The notes under the pieces were generated by a model. It ran no database searches, was not told the DNA's origin, and worked only from the letters and a program-made list of their open reading frames with translations. Positions 57,666 through 64,000 of a stretch of 64,000 bases of DNA are shown in pieces. Numbering within the stretch: position 1 is the stretch's first letter; every line of letters begins with the position of its first letter. A program made the position numbers and the translations under genes. Origin of the DNA: Streptomyces violaceoruber. GTDB lineage: Bacteria > Actinomycetota > Actinomycetes > Streptomycetales > Streptomycetaceae. Location: positions 4,464,001 to 4,528,000 of the forward strand of contig NZ_CP137734.1 in the NCBI RefSeq assembly GCF_033406955.1. Direction: 5' to 3'.

Positions 57666-59120
57666 ATGCCCGACGTCCGGCTGTCCTCACCGCAGGGCAA
57701 GTGGATCCTGCTGACCACCGTCCTCGGCTCCAGCATGGCGCTGCTGGACTCGACCGTCGTCAACGTCGCGCTGCCCCACATCGGGCGCGACCTCGGCGCG
57801 GACCTGGCCGCCCTCCAGTGGACCGTCAACGCGTACATGGTCACGCTGGCCGGCCTGATCCTCCTCGGCGGGGCGCTCGGGGACCGGTTCGGCCGCCGCC
57901 GGATCTTCGTCCTGGGCGTGCTGTGGTTCGCCGCCGCCTCCCTGCTGTGCGGGCTCGCGCCGAACGCCGGTGTGCTGATCGCCGCCCGCGCCCTCCAGGG
58001 CGTCGGCGGGGCGCTGCTCACCCCCGGCTCCCTCGCCCTGATCCAGGCCTCCTTCCACGCCGACGACCGGGGCCGTGCGGTGGGTCTGTGGTCGGGGTTC
58101 GGGGGCGTCGGCGCGGCGGTCGGGCCGTTCCTCGGGGGCTGGCTGGTGGACGGGGCCGGCTGGCGCTGGGTCTTCCTCCTCAACGTCCCGCTGGCGCTGC
58201 TGTGCGCCCCGATCGCACTGCGGCACGTCCCCGAGTCCTCGGACGAGCGCGCCCACACCCGCTTCGACGTCCTCGGCGCCGCCCTGTGCGCGGCGGCCCT
58301 CGCGCTGCTCACCTACGCGCTGATCGAGGCCCGTACGGCGTCCTGGGCGGTGGCGCTCAGCGCGGTGGCCGGGGCGGTGGCCGCCGTGGCCTTCGTCCTC
58401 GTCGAGCGGCGCGGCAAGGACCCGATGATGCCGCTGGACGTCTTCTCCTCCCGCCAGTTCTCGGCGGTCAACCTGGTCACGCTGTGCGTGTACGCGGCCT
58501 TCGGCGGCTTCTTCTTCCTCGCCGCGCTGCAACTCCAGGTCGTCGTCGGCTGGTCCGCGCTGGCGGCCGGTACGGCCCTGCTGCCGACCACCGTCCTGAT
58601 GCTGCTGCTCTCGGCCCGCTCCGGCGAACTCGCCGAGCGCCTCGGCCCGCGCCTCCAGCTCACCGTAGGCCCGCTGCTCTGCGCCGCCGGGATGGTGCTG
58701 ATGCTGCGGGTCGGCCCCGGCGCCTCGTACCTCGCCGACGTGCTGCCCGCCCTGCTGGTGCTCGGCCTCGGCATGGTCACGCTGGTCGCCCCGCTGACGG
58801 CGAGCGTGCTGGCCGCCGTGGACACCGCGCGCGCCGGTCTGGCCAGCGGCATCAACAACGCGGCGGCCCGTGCGGCGGGGCTCGTCGCGGTGGCCGCGCT
58901 GCCCCTGCTCACCGGCATGGGGGAGGAGGCCTACCGGTCGGCCGACGCGTTCGACGACGCGTTCCGCCCGGCCATGCTGATCTGCGCGGGTGTCCTGGTA
59001 GCGGGCTCCCTCATCGCCTTCACCACGGTGCGCCGCCCGGCCCCCGACTGCCCCCGCCCCGAGTGCCGCACCCACGGCTCGGTCCTGACACCCCCGCTGG
59101 AGGGGGAGCGCACTCCCTAG
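57666..59120 (+). CDS. DHA2-type MFS drug exporter (14 membrane segments)
   Basis: 484 residues. Motif C-like LDSTVVNVALPHIGRDLGAD, LQWTVNAYMVTLAGLILLGG, motif A GALGDRFGRRRIF, ALQGVGGALLTPGSLALIQA, and about 14 hydrophobic segments fit the QacA/EmrB family of proton-driven multidrug exporters. TATACC ends 7 nt before the ATG with no ribosome-binding site, so probably leaderless. No regulator gene is adjacent. The cytoplasmic tail ends with Cys residues (CPRPECRTHG). Confidence 0.92.
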   Translation: MPDVRLSSPQGKWILLTTVLGSSMALLDSTVVNVALPHIGRDLGADLAALQWTVNAYMVTLAGLILLGGALGDRFGRRRIFVLGVLWFAAASLLCGLAPNAGVLIAARALQGVGGALLTPGSLALIQASFHADDRGRAVGLWSGFGGVGAAVGPFLGGWLVDGAGWRWVFLLNVPLALLCAPIALRHVPESSDERAHTRFDVLGAALCAAALALLTYALIEARTASWAVALSAVAGAVAAVAFVLVERRGKDPMMPLDVFSSRQFSAVNLVTLCVYAAFGGFFFLAALQLQVVVGWSALAAGTALLPTTVLMLLLSARSGELAERLGPRLQLTVGPLLCAAGMVLMLRVGPGASYLADVLPALLVLGLGMVTLVAPLTASVLAAVDTARAGLASGINNAAARAAGLVAVAALPLLTGMGEEAYRSADAFDDAFRPAMLICAGVLVAGSLIAFTTVRRPAPDCPRPECRTHGSVLTPPLEGERTP

Positions 59121-59133
59121 CCGCCCCCGCCCT

Positions 59134-59352
59134 CAAGGGGCGCGGGGAACCGCGCACGGCACGGGCCGCGGGGTCCCGCTTCGGTCCGACGCCCGGGTCA
59201 CGCCCTCAAGGGGCGCGGGGAACTGCGCGCCCAGCCACGACGCACCCGCGGCCGTCCCCGCGACCGGTCGCGGGGAACTGCGCGCCCAGCCACGACGCAC
59301 CCGCGGCCGGTCGCGGGGAACTGCGCGCCCAGCCACAGCGCACCCGCGGCCG
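59134..59352. repeat. Streptomyces-type intergenic repeat cluster
   Basis: Three 40-bp copies starting GCGGGGAACTGCGCGCCCAG (59215, 59270, 59313), each ending CACCCGCGGCCG; spacing is 55 and 43 bp. Two shorter copies of CCTCAAGGGGCGCGGGGAA precede them (59131, 59203). Copies 1 and 2 are identical; copy 3 differs slightly. Such units occur widely between Streptomyces genes as I recall. Here they separate the exporter gene from the DUF3151 gene; origin and function unknown. No gene in the region. Confidence 0.75.
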
Positions 59353-59417
59353 ACAACGCACCCCCTCCCACCGACAGCCCCGTCCGGCCGCCCCCGGCGA
59401 TGCCGCAGACTTGTCCC

Positions 59418-59831
59418 ATGGCCATTCACGAGAACCTCCTCGGGGGACCGCCCCCGACCCACCTCCCCGACGACCCGGGGCCGCGCGAGCTGCTGGCGGG
59501 CGGCACCTCCCCCGCCGACGTCGCCGCGAAGTACCCGACGTCCTCGCTCGCCTGGGCCCGCCTGGCCGACGAGGCGTTCGAGCGGGGCAGCGTCGTGGAG
59601 TCGTACGCGTACGCCCGTACGGGCTACCACCGCGGCCTCGACTCCCTGCGCCGCAGCGGCTGGAAGGGACACGGCCCGGTGCCCTGGGAGCACGAGCCGA
59701 ACCGCGGCTTCCTGCGCGCCCTGCACGCCCTCGCCCGCGCCGCCCAGGCGATCGGCGAGAAGGAGGAGTACGAGCGCTGCAGCCAGTTCCTGAAGGACTC
59801 CTCGCCGGAGGCCGCCGAGGTGCTGGGCTGA
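59418..59831 (+). CDS. DUF3151 family protein
   Basis: 137 residues. GPPPTHLPDDPGPRELLAGG, TSSLAWARLADEAFERGSVV, YAYARTGYHRGLDSLRRSGW, NRGFLRALHALARAAQAIGE: an all-helical TPR-like actinobacterial family of unknown role. No Shine-Dalgarno is visible before the ATG (GACTTGTCCC), so the mRNA may be leaderless. Confidence 0.85.
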   Translation: MAIHENLLGGPPPTHLPDDPGPRELLAGGTSPADVAAKYPTSSLAWARLADEAFERGSVVESYAYARTGYHRGLDSLRRSGWKGHGPVPWEHEPNRGFLRALHALARAAQAIGEKEEYERCSQFLKDSSPEAAEVLG

Positions 59832-59975
59832 ACCAGGCACACCCCGGGCCCGTCCGCCGTGCGCGGGCGGGCCTTGCGGTTTCCTGCGACGATTGCGGAG
59901 GATGCCGTTGGGGACCGGGGCCCCGTGCCGGTAACGGCAGGGCGGACCGCTACCCGTGCACATCAGGAGACAGCG

Positions 59976-60791
59976 ATGTCCCACGACGCCCCGAATCTCG
60001 ACTTCGAGGGCAGCACGCCGTACGAGGACTACGTCAAGGCGGACGTGCTCACCCACCTCCAGCACACCCTCTCGGACGATCCCGGAGAGATGGTCTTCCT
60101 GGTCACGACCCAGGTCATGGAGCTGTGGTTCACCGTCATCGTCCACGAATGGGAGACCGCCGCCCGCGCCCTGCGCGAGGACCGGATCCCGGTGGCGACC
60201 GACGCGCTCAAGCGTTCGGTGCGGGAGCTGGAGGCGCTGAACGCCTCCTGGACGCCGCTCGCGGGCCTCACGCCCGCCCAGTTCAACTCCTACCGGTCCG
60301 CCCTCGGCGAGGGCTCCGGCTTCCAGTCGGCGATGTACCGCCGCCTGGAGTTCCTGCTCGGCGACAAGTCCGCGTCCATGCTCGTCCCGCACCGCGGCGC
60401 CCCGCGCGTCCACGCGGAACTGGAGAAGGCGCTGCACGAGCCGAGCCTGTACGACGAGGTGGTCCGGCTGCTCGCCCGGCGCGGGTACGACATCCCGGAC
60501 GCCGTGCTCCAGCGCGACGTCACACAGAAGTACGAGGCCGCGCCCGAGGTGGAGGCCGCCTGGACGGCCGTCTACTCCGGCGACCAGAACGGCGAGCTGG
60601 CCCGCCTCGGCGAGGCCCTCACCGACGTCGCCGAGCTGGTGTGGCGCTGGCGCAACGACCACCTGGTCGCCACCCGCCGCGCGATGGGCTCCAAGACCGG
60701 CACGGGCGGCTCCGCCGGGGTGGCCTGGCTGGAGAAGCGGGCCCGCAACAACGTGTTCCCCGAGCTGTGGACGGCGCGGTCGTATGTCTGA
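59976..60791 (+). CDS. kynA: tryptophan 2,3-dioxygenase
   Basis: 271 residues; ATG 6 nt after AGGAGA. EDYVKADVLTHLQHTLSDDP, VTTQVMELWFTVIVHEWETA, FNSYRSALGEGSGFQSAMYR and WRNDHLVATRRAMGSKTGTG (heme-ligand His in NDHLVATRR) are diagnostic. It opens the indole ring of L-tryptophan to N-formylkynurenine using heme and oxygen. The stop overlaps the kynureninase start by 8 nt, so the two are co-translated. Confidence 0.96.
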   Translation: MSHDAPNLDFEGSTPYEDYVKADVLTHLQHTLSDDPGEMVFLVTTQVMELWFTVIVHEWETAARALREDRIPVATDALKRSVRELEALNASWTPLAGLTPAQFNSYRSALGEGSGFQSAMYRRLEFLLGDKSASMLVPHRGAPRVHAELEKALHEPSLYDEVVRLLARRGYDIPDAVLQRDVTQKYEAAPEVEAAWTAVYSGDQNGELARLGEALTDVAELVWRWRNDHLVATRRAMGSKTGTGGSAGVAWLEKRARNNVFPELWTARSYV

Positions 60792-62016
60792 GCCGACGAG
60801 CCTCGCGGGCGAGGCGGAGCAGCTGGACGCCGCCGACGGGCTGGCGGCGGTGCGCGAGCGTTTCGTCCTCGACGACGTGACCTACCTCGACGGCAACTCG
60901 CTGGGCGCCCTGCCCGCGCACGTCCCCGCGCGCGTGGCGGACGTCGTACGACGGCAGTGGGGCGAGCTGCGCATCCGGTCCTGGGAGGAGAGCGGCTGGT
61001 GGACCGCGCCCGAGCGGATCGGCGACCGGATCGCCCCGCTGGTCGGCGCGGCCGCCGGACAGGTCGTGGTCGGCGACTCGACCAGCGTCAACGTCTTCAA
61101 GACGCTGGTCGCCGCGGTGCGCATGGCGCAGGAGGACGGTCGTGGCGGTGCGCGGACCGGTCCGGTCCGGGACGAGATCCTGATCGACGCCACCACCTTC
61201 CCCACGGACGGGTACATCGCCGAGTCGGCGGCCCGGATGACGGGCTGTGCCCTGCGGCCCGTGGCCCCGGCCGAGGTCCCCGGCGCCCTGGGCGACCGCA
61301 CCGCCGCGGTGCTGCTCAACCACGTCGACTACCGCTCGGGCCGGCTGCACGACCTGCCCGGACTCACGGCCGCGGTGCACGCGGCGGGGGCGTACGCGGT
61401 CTGGGACCTGTGCCACAGCGCGGGCGCGCTGCCGGTCGGGCTCGACGAGCACGGCGTCGACCTGGCGGTCGGCTGCACCTACAAGTACCTCAACGGCGGC
61501 CCCGGCTCGCCCGCGTACCTGTACGTGCGCCGTGACCTCCAGCCCCGCTTCGACTCCCCGCTGCCGGGCTGGAACTCGCACGCCGAGCCGTTCGGCATGC
61601 GGCCCGCCTACGCCCCGGCCTCCGGAGCGGTGCGCGGGCGGGTCGGCACGCCGGACATCCTCTCCCTGCTCGCCCTGGACGCGGCGCTGGACGTGTGGGA
61701 CGAGGACGCGGTCTCGGTGGCGGCGGTGCGGGCCAAGTCGCTGGCGCTGACGGACTTCTTCCTGCGCTGTGTCGGGGCGTACGTCCCGGACGGCCGCGTG
61801 GAGTCCGTGACCCCGGCGGCGCACGCCGAGCGCGGCAGCCAGGTCGCGCTGCGCTGCGACGACGCGGGCGAGGTGATGAAGCGGCTGATCGAGCGCGGGG
61901 TGGTCGGCGACTACCGCGCCCCCGACGTGCTGCGCTTCGGCTTCACCCCGCTGTACGTCGGCTTCGCGGACGTGGAGCGGGCGGCGCGGGTGCTGGCCCG
62001 GACACTGGCCGGCTGA
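60784..62016 (+). CDS. kynU: kynureninase
   Basis: 410 residues. YLDGNSLGALPAHVPARVAD, VGDSTSVNVFKTLVAAVRM, DATTFPTDGYIAESAARM, LNHVDYRSGRLHDLPGL, VWDLCHSAGALPVGLDEHGV and the PLP lysine in VGCTYKYLNGGPGSPAYLYV. Cleaves kynurenine to anthranilate and alanine. Anthranilate then feeds the TCA cycle or antibiotic precursors. Confidence 0.95.
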   Translation: MSEPTSLAGEAEQLDAADGLAAVRERFVLDDVTYLDGNSLGALPAHVPARVADVVRRQWGELRIRSWEESGWWTAPERIGDRIAPLVGAAAGQVVVGDSTSVNVFKTLVAAVRMAQEDGRGGARTGPVRDEILIDATTFPTDGYIAESAARMTGCALRPVAPAEVPGALGDRTAAVLLNHVDYRSGRLHDLPGLTAAVHAAGAYAVWDLCHSAGALPVGLDEHGVDLAVGCTYKYLNGGPGSPAYLYVRRDLQPRFDSPLPGWNSHAEPFGMRPAYAPASGAVRGRVGTPDILSLLALDAALDVWDEDAVSVAAVRAKSLALTDFFLRCVGAYVPDGRVESVTPAAHAERGSQVALRCDDAGEVMKRLIERGVVGDYRAPDVLRFGFTPLYVGFADVERAARVLARTLAG

Positions 62017-62212
62017 GTCGCGGCCGGGGCCGGGGCCGGGGCGCCGGCCCCGGCCCCGCGTCGCCGGGCGGGGCCGGACGCGTCGTTCCGGCCCTCACCC
62101 AGCGTCACATCCCCGTGTCCGCGCACGTCACCGGCCTGATAACGTCCCGCCAACGGCCGATTCTTTTCTTCCTCCGGTCCGCCAACACCGTTCCGTCGCT
62201 GAGAGGTTGACC

Positions 62213-63118
62213 ATGCCGGACGCCGCCGCAGAACCGGGCACCGCTGCCGCGAGGGACGCGGCGGAGGAGAAATCGGCCCTCTCCCACCCGGCGGTCGAAC
62301 CCGACAGCACCGCCGGTTACGGCGACCACCCCGACCAGGTGATCGACTTCTACCTGCCGCGCGGCGGGGCGGGCCCGGACGAGGCCGCTCCCGTCGTGGT
62401 GGTCCTGCACGGGGGCTCGTGGCGGGCCCCGTACGACCGGCGGCACATCAGCCCGTTCGCCGGCTTCCTGGCCCGCCGGGGCTTCGCCGTGGCCAGTGTG
62501 GAGTACCGGCGCGGTGCGGAGGGGCCCGATGCGGAGGGGGCGGGTGGTGATCCCGTCGCGGGACGCTGGCCCGACACGTTCGACGACGTGGCCGCCGCAC
62601 TGGACGCCCTCCCCGAGCTGGTCCGGCAGCACCTGCCGCGGGCGGACGCGCGGCGCGTGGTGCTCACCGGCCACTCCGCCGGCGGCCACCTCGCCCTGTG
62701 GGCGGCCGCCCGGCACCTGCTGCCCGCGGACGCCCCGTGGCTGACCGACCGCCCGGCGCCCCTGCGCGGCGTGGTCGCGCTCGCGCCGATCGCCGACTTC
62801 GAGGTCGCCGACCGGCTCGGCGTGTGCGGTGGCGCGGCGCGGCAACTGCTGGGCGACGGCGAGCTGTTCGCCGGGCGCCGCCCGTACGCGGACCCCGCCC
62901 TGCTGCTGCCCACGGGGATCGCGACGACCCTCGTGCAGGGCCGCGCCGACGTGGACGTCCCGCAGGCGGTCGCCGAGGCGTACGCGGACGCGGCGGCCAA
63001 GGCCGGGGAGGTGGTGGGGGTGACCTTGCTGGAGGACGTCGGCCACTACCCGCTGATCGACCCGGCGGCGGACGCGTGTGCGGTGGTTGCGGAGGAGATC
63101 GCGCAGTTGGCCTGGTGA
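62213..63118 (+). CDS. alpha/beta hydrolase, putative kynurenine formamidase (HGGxW type)
   Basis: 301 residues from ATG; a TTG two codons earlier is possible. Oxyanion motif VVVLHGGSWRAPYDRRH, then FAVASVEYRRG, nucleophile elbow LTGHSAGGHLALWAAARHLL, acid Asp in LVQGRADVDVPQAVAEAYAD and catalytic His in EDVGHYPLIDP. HGGxW is the mark of the esterase-like kynurenine formamidases. Located 196 bp after kynU, it supplies the missing middle step N-formylkynurenine to kynurenine. The activity is inferred from motif and context. It could also be a general carboxylesterase. Confidence 0.75.
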   Translation: MPDAAAEPGTAAARDAAEEKSALSHPAVEPDSTAGYGDHPDQVIDFYLPRGGAGPDEAAPVVVVLHGGSWRAPYDRRHISPFAGFLARRGFAVASVEYRRGAEGPDAEGAGGDPVAGRWPDTFDDVAAALDALPELVRQHLPRADARRVVLTGHSAGGHLALWAAARHLLPADAPWLTDRPAPLRGVVALAPIADFEVADRLGVCGGAARQLLGDGELFAGRRPYADPALLLPTGIATTLVQGRADVDVPQAVAEAYADAAAKAGEVVGVTLLEDVGHYPLIDPAADACAVVAEEIAQLAW

Positions 63119-63262
63119 GCGGGCCGCGGGTGTCGTCGTACCCGTAGTACCTGAGAGCTACCCCGCAGGTGAGTTCCCTGGCGGGACGCGGGTTACCCGG
63201 CCCGGTCCATAACTTCCCTTCCAGACGCGCCCGGTGGGCGGGCGTACTGGAGGGGGGCGGCC

Positions 63263-64000
63263 ATGGGGCCCGGGACGACGGTACGTTGGCGGCGGCGGGT
63301 GAGTGGATGGCGCCGCGCCGGTTGTGCCGCCCTCATCGCCGGTGCCGTGGCGCTTCCCCTCTCCGGGGCCGCGCGGCCCGAGATCCCCGCCCCGCCGCCC
63401 GCCGCGCTCGCGGCCCCGACGGCCGCGACGCTGGAGAAGGCGTACGCCGCCAACCGGGCCAACGCGGCCGAGGCCTCCCGGATGGCCGCCGACCACGGCG
63501 ACCGCCACCGCGCGGCGGCGGACCGCGCGATGGCCGACCGGTCCCGCCGCCTCCTCGCCTTCGACGGCCGGGGCGCCGGACTGGCCACCGAGGTCTTCGG
63601 CGACCTGGCGCGGGCCGACCGCGTCGCCGTCCTGGTCCCCGGCTCCGACACCGGCCTCGACACCTACGGCCGCTTCCGCGCCACCGCCCTGGCCCTGCAC
63701 CGGCAGCTCGTCGCCGAGGCTCCCGCGGGGACCCGCACCGCCGTCGTGGCCTGGCTTGGCTACGAGACGCCGGGCACCGTCAGCACCACCGTCGCCACCA
63801 CCGACCGCGCCGACCGGGCCGCCCCCGAGCTGCGCGCCCTGGTCGGCGACCTGCGCCGGATCACCGGCCCCGGCACCCGCCTCGCCCTCCTGTGCCACTC
63901 CTACGGCTCGGTGGTCTGCGCCCGCGCCGCCGACGGCCTGGAGGTGGCCGACATCGCCCTGGTCGGCAGCCCCGGCACCGGCGCCGACACCGCCGCCGGT
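63263..64000 (+). CDS. secreted alpha/beta hydrolase (DUF1023 type), partial at window end
   Basis: At least 246 residues, continuing past the window. The ATG follows GGAGGGGGGCGG. Signal peptide: basic start (VRWRRRVSGWRRAG) and hydrophobic CAALIAGAVALPLSGAA. The mature part has a helical region (YAANRANAAEASRMAADHGD), then VAVLVPGSDTGLDTYGRF, TAVVAWLGYETPGT and the nucleophile elbow LALLCHSYGSVVCARAADG. This fits the DUF1023 hydrolases of actinobacteria. Substrate unknown. Confidence 0.8.
   Translation, partial: MGPGTTVRWRRRVSGWRRAGCAALIAGAVALPLSGAARPEIPAPPPAALAAPTAATLEKAYAANRANAAEASRMAADHGDRHRAAADRAMADRSRRLLAFDGRGAGLATEVFGDLARADRVAVLVPGSDTGLDTYGRFRATALALHRQLVAEAPAGTRTAVVAWLGYETPGTVSTTVATTDRADRAAPELRALVGDLRRITGPGTRLALLCHSYGSVVCARAADGLEVADIALVGSPGTGADTAAG

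Noticed and set aside
59134..59352. CRISPR array
   Set aside because: Repeat spacing is irregular, the intervening sequences are too short and no cas genes are nearby; an intergenic repeat family explains it better.
57701..60880. A 1059-codon open frame spanning the exporter, DUF3151 and dioxygenase genes
   Set aside because: Arginine/proline-rich, no domains, out of phase with three well-supported genes; a typical shadow frame in high-GC DNA.

Overview
The window is actinobacterial and almost certainly Streptomyces. It is high-GC with GTG starts and very short intergenic gaps. It carries dnaK-grpE-dnaJ-hspR and clpB, each with HspR-type (HAIR) operators upstream, and two pSAM2-like integrative and conjugative elements (AICEs). 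Identifications come from reading translations and motifs only; no database search was possible.

1-12.9 kb: the right part of AICE 1. Its left end lies outside the window. From left to right it holds a small protein / GntR regulator / hypothetical trio, then a lower-GC cargo of a HindIII-like restriction endonuclease with a convergent large Zn-ribbon adenine methyltransferase (COG1743/DUF1156 type). These are followed by a long nested hairpin and GC-rich non-coding DNA, a Nudix (Pif-like) gene divergent from a GntR (KorSA-like) repressor with palindromic operators, and a transfer operon (SCO3933-like protein, TraB/FtsK, DUF2637 and Spd-type proteins). RepSA, an excisionase and a tyrosine integrase come last. 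The element abuts tRNA-Gly(CCC), its likely attachment site.

12.9-14.5 kb: a short host stretch with tRNA-Gly, a 52-aa zinc-ribbon protein, dCTP deaminase and a phosphoribosyltransferase.

14.5-24.75 kb: AICE 2, complete, about 10.25 kb. It is inserted in the 3' end of the phosphoribosyltransferase gene: the native last 17 codons are found at the far end of the element. It has the same backbone as AICE 1 but a serine integrase, a YdcF-family gene where AICE 1 has Nudix, a different GntR repressor with AGTCCTAGGACT operators, an unknown membrane protein and an IS630-family insertion.

24.8-32.5 kb: host genes for a Yip1-like membrane protein, two exported FG-GAP/VCBS-repeat proteins, an EtfD-like membrane Fe-S oxidoreductase and a MraY/WecA-like membrane protein.

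32.6-47.4 kb: the heat-shock operon, an orphan sugar-binding lipoprotein, and a peptide/regulator locus (three paralogous LuxR-type regulators, a short secreted peptide and a Rieske-like protein that has lost both histidine ligands). clpB, an isolated large serine recombinase and a YbjN protein follow. The peptide/regulator locus is the best candidate here for an undescribed system.

47.4-64 kb: core metabolism and signalling: aminotransferase, DUF2617 protein, membrane spermidine synthase-like protein, a two-component pair, an SRPBCC tail-anchored protein, aldose epimerase, pyrE, fba, a DHA2 MFS exporter, a Streptomyces-type intergenic repeat cluster and a DUF3151 protein. A tryptophan-to-anthranilate cluster (tryptophan 2,3-dioxygenase, kynureninase, putative HGGxW kynurenine formamidase) and a partial secreted alpha/beta hydrolase end the window. 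Several genes here have a TANNNT -10 box only 6-8 nt before the start codon and are probably leaderless.
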